Notes under the pieces: model-generated | What the model saw: the letters and a program-made list of their open reading frames with translations, nothing else | The model's database searches: none | What the model was told of the DNA's origin: nothing | Position numbers and translations under genes: made by a program | Assembly: GCA_942492935.1 (NCBI GenBank) | Contig: OW818654.1 | Span: forward strand, 2,852,001 to 2,916,000 | From: JANJUO01 sp942492935 | GTDB taxonomy: Bacteria; Bacteroidota; Ignavibacteria; Kapaibacteriales; UBA2268 | DNA length: 64,000 bases | Reading direction: 5' to 3' | Part shown: positions 36,098-43,957 of the stretch, one piece after another | Numbering within the stretch: the first letter of the stretch is position 1 | Layout: each line of letters starts with the position of its first letter

Positions 36098-36721
36098 TTG
36101 TTAGACGTGAAACCATTTACAGATGAAGATGTTGTTGAAGAAACAATTTATCTGAAGAGTGAACCATCTGGCGAGATATTTTTTGGTAAACTTGATGAAA
36201 GAAAAGTTGAAATATTAAAATCATTGTATAAAACTGCTGAGTTTAATGAATCTGAATTAGTTGAAAGTCCGACAAATTCTAAAACTATTGCACATTGTAC
36301 TGGTATAAGTTCTGATGATTGGGAGTATTATAACATTGATGTTATAGAAGAAATAAATGTACCCCAAGAAGATGGATTTTACATTTTGGCAGCATATTTA
36401 AGCAAGTATTCACTTGAATTTAGCTTTATACCAGCTGACAGTAAGCCATTTAACGTTGATAAACTTTCAGTGGATGTGGTTTTATTCAAATTAGGTGATG
36501 TTGTCCAAGATGAAAACTATGGTAGAATCAATTTTGGTATTATTGAAAAATACCGTTATACTGGAATTGAAATTGAAGAATCCAGAGAAGCCGAACTAAT
36601 TGATAATGATATAGACCTTGAAATAACTATATTTCAAGTGAAAGACAAAAAAACAAGTGTCATTTACAAATACAGACCTTATGATAACGAAGAAGCTACT
36701 TGGGGGGAATTTTTGGATTAA
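36098..36721 (+). CDS. Hypothetical acidic protein coupled to the glycosylase
   Basis: A 207-residue, acidic, soluble protein of unknown family. It starts with TTG at 36098, only 2 bases after the glycosylase stop, so it is probably translationally coupled. The body looks beta-rich, with alternating hydrophobic residues (FYILAAYLSKYSLEFSFIPA) and no cysteine cluster or signal peptide. It ends with a WGEF segment. A partner or inhibitor of the glycosylase is conceivable but not shown. Confidence 0.65.
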   Translation: MLDVKPFTDEDVVEETIYLKSEPSGEIFFGKLDERKVEILKSLYKTAEFNESELVESPTNSKTIAHCTGISSDDWEYYNIDVIEEINVPQEDGFYILAAYLSKYSLEFSFIPADSKPFNVDKLSVDVVLFKLGDVVQDENYGRINFGIIEKYRYTGIEIEESREAELIDNDIDLEITIFQVKDKKTSVIYKYRPYDNEEATWGEFLD

Positions 36722-36742
36722 CTATAATTTTGGTAAAAAAAC

Positions 36743-36776
36743 AAGAAATTCCATATTTTAATTTATGGAATTTCTT
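36743..36776 (+). terminator. Terminator after the BRCT/glycosylase gene group
   Basis: AGAAATTCCATA...TATGGAATTTCTTTTC forms a 12-bp stem followed by T-rich sequence, 21 bases after the last stop of the group. Confidence 0.75.
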
Positions 36777-36904
36777 TTCATTAATAAGTAAAAACAAATA
36801 TTATGTCATCATTTTTATTATATACTCAGTAGCATTAAAGAATGAATACTTGGAGAATTGAAATTATAAATTGAATATGATTTTGATATTTCACACCATT
36901 AGAT

Positions 36905-37041
36905 TTATTCAATTTCTACTACCAAATGTTTAATGTTAATTATTTCATCATACCATTCAAAATCTTTCACATTATGCGTGAATATATCTTTAATATGGAT
37001 TTCTAACATTTATGCAACAATTTTTGCAACAAGGATTTTTT
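36905..37041 (-). pseudogene. Remnant of a PIN-domain toxin
   Basis: On the minus strand the frame reads KILVAKIVA, a stop, then MLEIHIKDIFTHNVKDFEWY to ...HLVVEIE and a stop at 36905. IFTHNVKDF is the typical last catalytic-Asp strand of PIN domains. Only the C-terminal third remains and it has an in-frame stop. The rest of the spacer 36777-37260 holds nothing else recognisable. Confidence 0.5.
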
Positions 37042-37272
37042 TACCCCGCGAAAGGCAATCATTAGAAATTACTCAAGACTAATCAGTAGGTTATGAAAAT
37101 ATACTGGACAGTAAAGATTACAAGATGCCCTTCACAACCCAAAAAATATGTAGTTATCCATTAAAAATTGTCATAATTGATTTTAAATGGACTTACAAAC
37201 AATAGAATGCAACTTGGTTTTAAATATTACAATTCATCCGATAACTCAAAGTCATCGAATGAATGATAAAGC

Positions 37273-37306
37273 AAACCCTTCCGAAGGTTACGAACCTTCG
37301 GAAGGG
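37273..37306. repeat. CCTTCCGAAGG hairpin repeat
   Basis: CCTTCCGAAGGTT...AACCTTCGGAAGG, the same hairpin as at 21297-21328. It lies beyond the end of glnA and may add a transcription stop. Confidence 0.6.
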
Positions 37307-37321
37307 TAAAATATTGAATAA

Positions 37322-37351
37322 ATGTCCAACACTTTCAAAGTGTTGGACATT
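37322..37351 (-). terminator. Terminator downstream of glnA
   Basis: TGTCCAACACTTT...AAAGTGTTGGACA forms a perfect 13-bp stem, 29 bases beyond the glnA stop on the minus strand. Confidence 0.8.
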
Positions 37352-37379
37352 TTGGTTAATAATATTGAATTACAAAATA

Positions 37380-38924
37380 TTAATGTTTATGCAAATTTCT
37401 ATGCATTATTCTTCTTGATTCGTATTCTTGCTCTTCAATTGGTAATGCCATCAATCTCTTATTAAGATTTCTATCATTTTCATTTTGAAGGGTGTTGGCT
37501 ACATATTCTACAACTCTATGTGGGAAAATACTATCTCTTTCATATAAATCTTTATTAGATAATAACATTTCACCCGACTCAACGCAACTTGTTGCTAAAT
37601 CTCCTAATTCATTATATGCTGGATTTGAATGAATATTATCTTTTACATAACTATTTTTTGCAAGTTCAGTAGATTCAATTTTATTTGATAATCCCCAATC
37701 TGCAGCCATCGTAATTCCAGCAAGTAATAGATGTACATTTGCACTACCATCTGGACTTCTTAGTTCTACAGTCTGGCGACTTTCATTGTAATTAAATGCA
37801 TCAGGTTGTTGTGGATTAACTTGCATAGCTAAATCTTTTTTACTTGTCCACGCAAGAGGAACACGGATAAGAGAACTTCTATTACTCTCACTCCAGCAAA
37901 CTTTTGTTGGTGCTTCGTGATTTGGTACTAATCTTAAATAAGAAGACGAAACCATATTACCAAAAGCAGTTAATGAAGGAGCATATTGACATAATCCACC
38001 GATAAATTGTATTGCTTCGTCAGCAAGTGAACCATCTGGATTTGTAGTTACATTTTTGCCGTCTTTATAAAGTGCATTATGGAAATGTAAACCGTTACCT
38101 GCATGGTCAATATCAATTTTTGGAAAGAATGTTGCAACAAAACCATGCTTATATGCTACATTTCTAACAAGCCAGCTTGCAAGAACCATAATATCTGCAG
38201 TTTCTTCAATAGGAGTAAGCAAAAATTCTATTTCTACTTGTTCCGCACTTTTTCCTTTTAATTCATCAAAATCACTTTCAACTTTTTGAATATAACCTAC
38301 TTCATTATGTGCGTATTTGATATTACCTGTAATTTGGGACATATATCTAAGCATTTCATTAACAATATCGCCCGTTTTAACAAAAGGAGAACTTTGATGA
38401 TATCCTCTTTGTTTAGGCATAGGATAAGTTTGATTCTCAATATTTCCAATTAAATAAAACTCTAATTCACCCAATGAGTAAATTTCCAAACCTGTTTTTT
38501 TCTTGAAATTATTATGTGCTTTTGCAAGAATATTATCTGGTGCAAATTCAGCAAGATTTCCATTTCTATCCAAAAATCTACAAGTTAAATCTAAACTTTT
38601 AGGGTCAAATGGATTGATAAATGCAGATTTATAAACTGGAACTACGTATAAATCAGACTTCCCTACATCAACCATTCCTTTAAATATTGATGAACCGTCA
38701 CATCTCTCACCTTCAGCAAGAATTAATTCTGCTTGTTTTCTGTTTGAAATTGGTATACGTAACTCTTTAATTTTTCCATCAATACCAGTATAATGAAAAG
38801 TAATTCTTTCAATCTGCTTTTCAATCATCACTTTAATTAAGTCTTCTCTTGTTAGAGAATTTTTGTCTTTACCCGTTATCAAACATATAGGGTCTGCGAG
38901 TGCAAAAGAGCCATTATTTGTCAT
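37380..38924 (-). CDS. glnA: Glutamine synthetase (GSI-like)
   Basis: Joins ammonia to glutamate using ATP. The 514-residue length is somewhat longer than the 440-470 residues of ordinary GSI. Visible motifs: the N-terminal grasp segment with ERCDGSSIFKGM, EFAPDNILAKA, the metal-binding GELEFYLI, EQVEIEFLLTPIEETAD, the glutamate-binding AGNGLHFHNALYKDG, the ATP-site NHEAPTKVCWSESNRSSLIR, and VELRSPDGSANVHLLLAG. These are catalytic-domain signatures of the type I family, although sequence around them is divergent, so a specialised relative cannot be excluded. No clear adenylylation-site Tyr motif was seen near the C-terminus. The promoter lies in the 100-base A+T-rich spacer before 39092, divergent from the next gene. 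No PII or ammonium transporter gene is adjacent. Confidence 0.9.
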   Translation of the reverse strand: MTNNGSFALADPICLITGKDKNSLTREDLIKVMIEKQIERITFHYTGIDGKIKELRIPISNRKQAELILAEGERCDGSSIFKGMVDVGKSDLYVVPVYKSAFINPFDPKSLDLTCRFLDRNGNLAEFAPDNILAKAHNNFKKKTGLEIYSLGELEFYLIGNIENQTYPMPKQRGYHQSSPFVKTGDIVNEMLRYMSQITGNIKYAHNEVGYIQKVESDFDELKGKSAEQVEIEFLLTPIEETADIMVLASWLVRNVAYKHGFVATFFPKIDIDHAGNGLHFHNALYKDGKNVTTNPDGSLADEAIQFIGGLCQYAPSLTAFGNMVSSSYLRLVPNHEAPTKVCWSESNRSSLIRVPLAWTSKKDLAMQVNPQQPDAFNYNESRQTVELRSPDGSANVHLLLAGITMAADWGLSNKIESTELAKNSYVKDNIHSNPAYNELGDLATSCVESGEMLLSNKDLYERDSIFPHRVVEYVANTLQNENDRNLNKRLMALPIEEQEYESRRIMHRNLHKH

Positions 38925-39091
38925 AATTAAACCTCAAAAAATTATATTCTAAATTTAAATTAAAAAAAAATCATAAAATTTGGAAAAAATCACATTTTCC
39001 CGATTCAAACTTAATAAAATGTTTTTAATTTAAAAAAGTTTATTTAATTTTATAATTGTATTTATGTTTAAAATTTAAAATATATATTATT

Positions 39092-39526
39092 ATGTTACAA
39101 AAAACAAAATCAGTTCTTCTAAGATTTCAAAAATTAATGAGTTATGCAACCATTACATTGGGAGCATTTTTTACAGCTGTATTGATACCTACAGTTATGA
39201 ATGAACCGCAAAAAAATATTCCTGTATTAATAATTAGTGGTATTTTAATTGGAGTTCTTCCAATGATTGCTGGTGTATTATTTTTAAACCGAACAAATAA
39301 GAAAATTAAAAAGGAAATTGATGACTTTAACGAAAAAGTATTATTATCAACAGCAAAATCCAGAAATGGCACAATAACTGCAACAGAATTAGTAGAAGTG
39401 TTAAATTTAAATCTTGATGAATCAACAAATTTGCTTAATAGTTTTGTGTTAAGGGGAATTGCAACTACTGATGTAAATTCTAACGGAATAATTATTTATA
39501 AATTCCCAGAATTTTTGCAAGAGTAA
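39092..39526 (+). CDS. Small membrane protein, two transmembrane helices
   Basis: A 144-residue protein from the ATG at 39092 (MLQKTKSVLLRFQKLM); a frame 36 bases longer adds little. Two hydrophobic helices (YATITLGAFFTAVLIPTV and PVLIISGILIGVLPMIAGVLF) form a hairpin in the first 75 residues, followed by a cytoplasmic helical domain of about 65 residues (TATELVEVLNLNLDESTNLL) that looks like a winged-helix-type segment. Family unknown. It is the last gene before the Rhs-tail array. Confidence 0.6.
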   Translation: MLQKTKSVLLRFQKLMSYATITLGAFFTAVLIPTVMNEPQKNIPVLIISGILIGVLPMIAGVLFLNRTNKKIKKEIDDFNEKVLLSTAKSRNGTITATELVEVLNLNLDESTNLLNSFVLRGIATTDVNSNGIIIYKFPEFLQE

Positions 39527-39577
39527 ATTTCATTTAACTAAATATAAGTTGAACAGGCGGAATATAATGTATTTGCT

Positions 39578-39688
39578 AATGCTAGGAATCCTGTTATGAC
39601 TTATAAGTATGACCCACTTGCGGCTGGCTGGTTAATATGTTCCAGATTTAGATCGTTACTATGTCCCGATGCAATATGGGAGAAGTAA
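39578..39688 (+). pseudogene. Rhs core tail fragment 1 (degenerate)
   Basis: The frame ARNPVMTYKYDPLAAGW ... RFRSLLCPDAIWEK stop is a damaged form of the end of an Rhs/YD-repeat core. It ends GGGAGAAG followed by TAAAATAA, the junction shared with four other fragments. The BrnT gene begins 69 bases later. Confidence 0.7.
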
Positions 39689-39757
39689 AATAATATGATT
39701 AAAACAATAATAAAGTATTTGATAAAATAATATTTAGTATATAATCGTAATATACAA

Positions 39758-40054
39758 ATGATGGATTTTAAAAACATAATTGGCTTTGATTGGGATGAAT
39801 TTAATCAAAATAAAAATTTGTTAAAGCATAAAGTTCATTGGGCTGAGTGTGAAGAAATTTTCTTTAACCAGCCATTGCTTTTATATCCTGATATCAAACA
39901 TTCAGATTATGAAAAGAGATTTTATGTTTTGGGTAAAACAGATAATTTTAGACATTTATTTATAGTATTTACTATCAGAAATGATAAAATTAGAATAATT
40001 TCAGCAAGAGATATGAATAAAAAGGAGTTAATGAATTATGAAGAAAATTCCTAA
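39758..40054 (+). CDS. brnT: BrnT-type toxin
   Basis: A 98-residue ribonuclease toxin of the BrnT family: GFDWDEFNQNKNLLKHKVHW is the diagnostic N-terminal block (Phe-x-Trp-Asp and the Asn/Lys/His cluster), followed by FYVLGKTDNFRHLFIVFTIR and IRIISARDMNKKELMNYEE. An ATG 3 bases further in is an equally good start. The antitoxin gene begins 17 bases before its stop. It would cleave mRNA in the cytoplasm when antitoxin is lost. It follows Rhs fragment 1. Confidence 0.88.
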   Translation: MMDFKNIIGFDWDEFNQNKNLLKHKVHWAECEEIFFNQPLLLYPDIKHSDYEKRFYVLGKTDNFRHLFIVFTIRNDKIRIISARDMNKKELMNYEENS

Positions 40055-40313
40055 ATTTAAAAATGAAGCAGAAGAGAATGAATTTTGGGCTAACAATGAC
40101 TCAAGTGAATTTATTGATTGGTCAAAAGCTAATAAAGTTAGTTTCCATCAGTTAAAACCAACTGCCAAAAGTATTTCTTTAAGATTGCCTGAAACAATGT
40201 TATATAACATAAAGCAAGAAGCCCATAAATTGGATATACCCTATCAATCTCTATTGAAGATTTTCATTTCTGAAGGATTAGAAAGTAGAAGGAAAATTAA
40301 TATTGTAAATTAG
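40038..40313 (+). CDS. brnA: BrnA-type antitoxin
   Basis: A 91-residue protein overlapping the toxin gene by 17 bases. The N-terminal EFWANNDSSEFIDWSKA and C-terminal SISLRLPETMLYNIKQEAHK, then IPYQSLLKIFISEGL, match the ribbon-helix-helix antitoxins (BrnA/CopG-like) that pair with BrnT. It should neutralise the toxin and repress its own operon. After it, 40328-40365 has a word TAATTAATG...GAGTGGTGGTAAGTAAT that is echoed at 46216-46250 at the other end of the array. Confidence 0.85.
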   Translation: MKKIPKFKNEAEENEFWANNDSSEFIDWSKANKVSFHQLKPTAKSISLRLPETMLYNIKQEAHKLDIPYQSLLKIFISEGLESRRKINIVN

Positions 40314-40451
40314 GGTCTGTTGCGATGGTAATTAATGTTTGTGGCAGAGTGGTGGTAAGTAATCAATATAAAGAATAGTAACACTGATAAAGTCTTGAAA
40401 GGATCTATTGAAAAGTTGAGTTTTGATATTTTGGAGAAAAAAAAGATAAAA

Positions 40452-41240
40452 ATGGTCAATAAGTTACTATTTGTTTTAACCGTAATGATAGTATATTTCA
40501 TTGTATCATCATGTACAGACTATAAGAATGAAATAATAGACATTATTTATAAAGATACCTTAGTGAGAACCCAATATGATTTTATTGGTCAAGTGATTGA
40601 GAATAAAATAAAACTTGAATTTTCAGTAACAAATAATGAAAGTAAAAGTATCTATATTCCAATTTCATCATTTAGTTTTCAAAGTAGTATTGGTGGAGGT
40701 GCTGAACTTTTTTATTTGCCAAATACTTATTTTGATAGGCCATATTTATATAATACAATAACTTTATATCCCAAAAATGCCGACATATCAAGTATCAGCC
40801 ATATAAATGGAGAAAATCATTTGAATACAATGCCATTTTTTATTAAAATTGAACCACGAAAGACCTTTTCTATGATATTTTCATTTCCTGATGATTATGT
40901 AAATAGCAATACAAGAAGAATGAGGTTAATTGATACAGTTCAATATGAAGCTCTTTTATATATTTCATTAATTAAGGAAGAAAAGTTTTTAAAAATTTTA
41001 AATCTAATTTCATTAGAAAATCGTAAAGATGATTTTTTACAAAACAGAAATATTTTGGAAATTTCAACAAATAAAATGGATTTCATAATTTATGAAAGTT
41101 TAAAATTATCTAAAGTTCAAATCAATAAATTTCAGAGTTTGGTAATTAATGAATTGGGAAATGTAAAAACGAGTTTTATTTGTGATGTAAGAAATTTCAA
41201 AAATTCGAAGGATAAAAATATTCGAAAATGTCAAGATTGA
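40452..41240 (+). CDS. Hypothetical lipoprotein within the Rhs/TA array
   Basis: About 262 residues from the ATG at 40452, chosen because it gives a lipoprotein signal VNKLLFVLTVMIVYFIVSSC with a lipobox Cys. The longer frame adds 19 charged residues. The body is beta-rich (IENKIKLEFSVTNNESKSIY, IPISSFSF) and not recognised. It lies between the BrnT/BrnA pair and Rhs fragment 2. Being a lone lipoprotein in an Rhs array, it might be an immunity protein left from a lost Rhs toxin; that is inference. Confidence 0.6.
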   Translation: MVNKLLFVLTVMIVYFIVSSCTDYKNEIIDIIYKDTLVRTQYDFIGQVIENKIKLEFSVTNNESKSIYIPISSFSFQSSIGGGAELFYLPNTYFDRPYLYNTITLYPKNADISSISHINGENHLNTMPFFIKIEPRKTFSMIFSFPDDYVNSNTRRMRLIDTVQYEALLYISLIKEEKFLKILNLISLENRKDDFLQNRNILEISTNKMDFIIYESLKLSKVQINKFQSLVINELGNVKTSFICDVRNFKNSKDKNIRKCQD

Positions 41241-41273
41241 CAAAAGCAAGGAATGACATTCATATTCCCGATT

Positions 41274-41336
41274 GTCCGTAAATACTATCCAGATTTAAGT
41301 CACTCTGTCTGCCCTGATGCTATGTGGAAGAAGTAA
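41274..41336 (+). pseudogene. Rhs core tail fragment 2 (short)
   Basis: VRKYYPDLSHSVCPDAMWKK stop: the last 20 residues of the Rhs tail, partly altered, with the same AAGTAAAATAA junction. HicB starts 51 bases later. Confidence 0.7.
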
Positions 41337-41387
41337 AATAATTACAAATATTAATTGTCTATTATTTTTTAAAAATATGGAACAATT

Positions 41388-41603
41388 ATGAGATATAGAA
41401 TATTAATTGAACAAGATGAAGACGGTATTTTTGTAGCCGAATGTCCTTCTTTACCTGGATGTATTTCACAAGGCATTAGCAGAAATGAAGCTATCCTAAA
41501 TATTAAAGATGCAATTGAAGGTTATTTATCAAGTCTTAAAAAACATAACGAACCAATACCACCTTCAATTTATGAAGAAATTTTAGAGGTTAGTTTTGGG
41601 TAA
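41388..41603 (+). CDS. hicB: HicB-family antitoxin
   Basis: A 71-residue protein with the degenerate RNase H-like HicB fold: YRILIEQDEDGIFVAECPSL followed by PGCISQGISRNEAILNIKDAI. There is no separate DNA-binding domain, so it is the short form. It precedes and overlaps the hicA gene by 8 bases, the reverse of the classical hicA-hicB order but common for short HicB. Confidence 0.88.
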   Translation: MRYRILIEQDEDGIFVAECPSLPGCISQGISRNEAILNIKDAIEGYLSSLKKHNEPIPPSIYEEILEVSFG

Positions 41604-41817
41604 ATTAAAAGTTTTATCTGGAGTTGAACTTGTAAGGTTATTGAGAAAAATTGGTTACGAATTAGACCATCAAACTGGTAGCCATTTGATTTTAAGAAAT
41701 GAAAAATATCCATTTAGAAGAGTAACTGTTCCCAATCATAAAGTTATTGCAAAAGGAACTTTACGCAGTATTATTAGAGAAGTAGGTTTAACTATTAATG
41801 AATTTAATTCTTTATAG
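41596..41817 (+). CDS. hicA: HicA-family mRNA interferase toxin
   Basis: A 73-residue double-stranded RNA-binding-fold toxin. It starts with TTG overlapping hicB by 8 bases. The family core is clear: SGVELVRLLRKIGYELDHQT, then GSHLILRN with the catalytic His, VTVPNHKVIAKGTLRSIIRE. It cleaves mRNA when not bound by HicB. The next Rhs fragment begins 23 bases after its stop. Confidence 0.9.
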   Translation: MGKLKVLSGVELVRLLRKIGYELDHQTGSHLILRNEKYPFRRVTVPNHKVIAKGTLRSIIREVGLTINEFNSL

Positions 41818-41839
41818 TTATAAGAATATTTATCAATAT

Positions 41840-42004
41840 ATGGCATTTGGCGTGAGGGATTATGCGTTCAAAGAGCGTCCCCAAGCTACCGGCTACATCG
41901 GAAAAGAGAAAGACACTGAGAGCAATCTTGCAGACCACGGCGTAAGGAAGTATGATTCTGACTTGGGTCGCTTTCTCTGTCCAGATGCAATTTGGGAGAA
42001 GTAA
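41840..42004 (+). pseudogene. Rhs core tail fragment 3
   Basis: MAFGVRDYAFKERPQATGYI and on to GKEKDTESNL, DHGVRKYDSDLGRFLCPDA and IWEK, then stop with GGGAGAAGTAAAATAA. This is the well-conserved end of an Rhs core. The DNA is visibly richer in G+C than its surroundings. A leader with GTCAATAAAATT and TTATTAAAGG follows and the DUF4160 gene starts 49 bases after the stop. Confidence 0.85.
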
Positions 42005-42053
42005 AATAAAAATTCTTAAAGGATGTCAATAAAATTTTATTAAAGGATAAACT

Positions 42054-42320
42054 ATGCCAACAATTTCTATGTTTTATGGAATTTTGATAAGAATGTATTT
42101 AGGGAAGTTCGAACACAATCCTCCTCATATTCATGTTGAATATCAAGGCAATAATTCCACATTTGATATTAATTCCAATAATTTAATTGAAGGAAATATC
42201 CCTTCAAGACAATTAAAATTAGTACATGCTTGGATTGAACTACATAAAGAAGAACTTCTCGCAGATTGGGAAATTGCACAAAAAGGTGAATTACCATTTA
42301 GAATTGAACCATTGAGGTAA
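42054..42320 (+). CDS. DUF4160 protein, toxin-antitoxin-like pair 1
   Basis: An 88-residue DUF4160 protein: PTISMFYGILIRMY, then HNPPHIHVEYQGN, QLKLVHAWIELHKEELLADW and LPFRIEPL. The family is nearly always followed by a DUF2442 gene, as here with 3 bases between them, and the pair is regarded as toxin-antitoxin-like. Which partner is toxic is not settled. A close relative is at 43414. Confidence 0.85.
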   Translation: MPTISMFYGILIRMYLGKFEHNPPHIHVEYQGNNSTFDINSNNLIEGNIPSRQLKLVHAWIELHKEELLADWEIAQKGELPFRIEPLR

Positions 42321-42323
42321 ATT

Positions 42324-42566
42324 ATGATATCTGTAGTTGATGTAAAACCATTAGATAATTATATCTTACAATTAGAATTTGATAATTCTGAAATAAAATA
42401 TTTTGATATGAAATCATATTTAGAACATGGAATTTTTAGCGAATTGAAAGAAAAAAAAATATTTGAAGAAGTTAAGATATTCTATGACACAATAAATTGG
42501 TCAAACGGTGCTGATTTATGCCCAGAAACTTTATATCAAAAAAGTACATTTTCTTTACAATTATAA
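42324..42566 (+). CDS. DUF2442 protein, toxin-antitoxin-like pair 1
   Basis: An 80-residue DUF2442 protein (DVKPLDNYILQLEFDNSEIK, YFDMKSYLEHGIF, INWSNGADLCPETLYQKS). It begins 3 bases after the DUF4160 stop. Together they form the probable two-gene module, and the next Rhs fragment starts right after. Confidence 0.85.
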   Translation: MISVVDVKPLDNYILQLEFDNSEIKYFDMKSYLEHGIFSELKEKKIFEEVKIFYDTINWSNGADLCPETLYQKSTFSLQL

Positions 42567-42573
42567 TTATACG

Positions 42574-42711
42574 TACCAAGAACGTCTCAAAGCTACGGGC
42601 TACATCGGAAAAGAGAAAGACATAGAGAGCAATCTGGGAGACCATGGCGTGAGAAAATATGATTCAGATTTGGGTCGCTTCTTGTGTCCAGATGCTATGT
42701 GGGAGAAGTAA
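42574..42711 (+). pseudogene. Rhs core tail fragment 4
   Basis: YQERLKATGYIGKEKDIESN, then LGDHGVRKYDSDLGRFLCPD and AMWEK stop, with GGGAGAAGTAAAATAA. The leader word CGTCAATAAAATTT lies 24-37 bases after the stop; the HicA-like gene starts 57 bases after it. Confidence 0.85.
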
Positions 42712-42768
42712 AATAAAATGTATAATTTTCGTCAATAAAATTTGTTGTAATATAAAATTTGTTTGTAA

Positions 42769-43029
42769 ATGAGTCAGATCGAAAAATTAATAGAAAAGTT
42801 GTTGCTGGGAAAATCAGATAATAATTTTAGATTTAATGATATAGTTCAATTATTAGAATCTCTTGGATTTAATAAAAGAATTAAAGGTGATCATTATATA
42901 TTTTATGCGGAGTATGTAAATGAAATTTTAAACATACAACCAAATGGAAGTAAAGCAAAAGCTTATCAAGTGAAACAAATAAGAAATGTTATTATTAAAT
43001 ATAAATTAAATGAGGGACGGAATGTATAA
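42769..43029 (+). CDS. HicA-like toxin
   Basis: An 86-residue protein with HicA features in the YcfA style: FNDIVQLLESLGFNKRIKGD, then HYIFYA with the candidate catalytic His, and QVKQIRNVIIKYKLN. It is more divergent than the HicA at 41596 and here comes first in the pair. Its gene overlaps the HicB-like gene. Confidence 0.75.
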   Translation: MSQIEKLIEKLLLGKSDNNFRFNDIVQLLESLGFNKRIKGDHYIFYAEYVNEILNIQPNGSKAKAYQVKQIRNVIIKYKLNEGRNV

Positions 43030-43231
43030 ATATGAGATAATCATTTATTGGAGTGATGAAGATAATGCGTTTATTGCCAGTGTTCCAGAATTAGCAGGTT
43101 GTATGGCTGATGGTGAAACTTATTTTAAAGCTCTATCAAATGTTGATATAATTATATCAGAATGGTTAGAAACAGCAAAATTGATGGGTAGAGAAATTCC
43201 AGAGCCAAAAGGGAAACTTGTTTTTGCATAG
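43022..43231 (+). CDS. HicB-like antitoxin
   Basis: About 69 residues from the ATG at 43022 (MYKYEIIIYWSDEDNAFIAS), overlapping the toxin gene by 8 bases; an in-frame ATG at 43010 adds four residues. VPELAGCMADGETYFKALSN is the HicB core. The order is toxin then antitoxin, opposite to the other HicA/HicB pair in this array. Confidence 0.85.
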   Translation: MYKYEIIIYWSDEDNAFIASVPELAGCMADGETYFKALSNVDIIISEWLETAKLMGREIPEPKGKLVFA

Positions 43232-43232
43232 T

Positions 43233-43361
43233 TCTGCCCAAGCTAATGGCTACATCGGAAAAGAGAAGGACACAGAGAGCAATTTGGCAGACCATGGTGT
43301 CCGTAAATACGACAGCGATTTAGGTAGGTTTTTGTGTCCTGATGCTAATTGGAAAATGTAA
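43233..43361 (+). pseudogene. Rhs core tail fragment 5
   Basis: SAQANGYIGKEKDTESNLAD, HGVRKYDSDLGRFLCPDAN and WKM stop. It starts 2 bases after the HicB-like stop. The junction reads GGAAAATGTAAAATAA, a variant of the shared one. A leader with TTTGTCAATT and TTTTATTAAATTAGGAT follows, then the DUF4160 gene 52 bases after the stop. Confidence 0.85.
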
Positions 43362-43413
43362 AATAAAAGTATTTCAAATTTGTCAATTATCTTTTATTAA
43401 ATTAGGATTCTTT

Positions 43414-43683
43414 ATGCCAAGTATATCAATGTTTTACGGATTAGTAGTTTATTTATATAATTTGGATGACAAACAACACAAGCAACCTCATTTACATATC
43501 AAATATCAAGGTCAATATTGCGTTGTTAGTATTCCAGATGGTGAATTGTTGGCTGGAAATCTTGATTCCAAAAAGTTGAACTTAGTAAAAGCATGGATAT
43601 CTATACATGAAGACGAATTAATGGCTAATTGGGATTTGGCTGTTAATGGTGAAACTCCCTATAAAATAGAACCATTAAAATAG
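43414..43683 (+). CDS. DUF4160 protein, toxin-antitoxin-like pair 2
   Basis: An 89-residue DUF4160 protein from the ATG at 43414 (MPSISMFYGLVVYLYN); a frame from 43342 only reads back into the Rhs fragment. Conserved blocks are KQPHLHIKYQGQ, KLNLVKAWISIHEDELMANW and PYKIEPLK. It resembles the protein at 42054 but with many differences, so the two modules were acquired separately or diverged long ago. Confidence 0.85.
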   Translation: MPSISMFYGLVVYLYNLDDKQHKQPHLHIKYQGQYCVVSIPDGELLAGNLDSKKLNLVKAWISIHEDELMANWDLAVNGETPYKIEPLK

Positions 43684-43692
43684 GAAATATTT

Positions 43693-43935
43693 ATGTTACC
43701 AAGAATAAATAACGCTTTTGCCAAAGAAAATTTTACATTTTTAGTATTTTTTGAAAATGGCGAGAAAGGTATTTTTGACTTGAAACCTTTTCTTAATATT
43801 GGAAAATTTCATGAATTATCAATAAATAATAATTATAGGAGATTTATAGTTGATGATGGAGTTATAACTTGGTATAATGATTTAGACTTGGCTCCTGATA
43901 CAGTGTATTTAAGTTCAATAATTGATGATAATTGA
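43693..43935 (+). CDS. DUF2442 protein, toxin-antitoxin-like pair 2
   Basis: An 80-residue DUF2442 protein (FLVFFENGEKGIFDLKPFLN, ITWYNDLDLAPDTVYLSSII) 9 bases after the DUF4160 stop. Its 3' end runs into a short tandem repeat of TTGATGATAA. Confidence 0.82.
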   Translation: MLPRINNAFAKENFTFLVFFENGEKGIFDLKPFLNIGKFHELSINNNYRRFIVDDGVITWYNDLDLAPDTVYLSSIIDDN

Positions 43936-43957
43936 TGATAATTGATGATAATTAATA
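43920..43957. repeat. 10-base tandem repeat TTGATGATAA
   Basis: TTGATGATAA is repeated three times and then decays to TTAATAATAA, spanning the stop of the DUF2442 gene and the start region of the Rhs fragment with a toxin domain. It may have arisen by slippage and could vary between cells. Confidence 0.75.

Noticed and set aside
37100..38930. Glutamine-type riboswitch upstream of glnA
   Set aside because: The spacer is only about 170 bases of A+T-rich sequence to the divergent gene and shows no recognisable conserved core.
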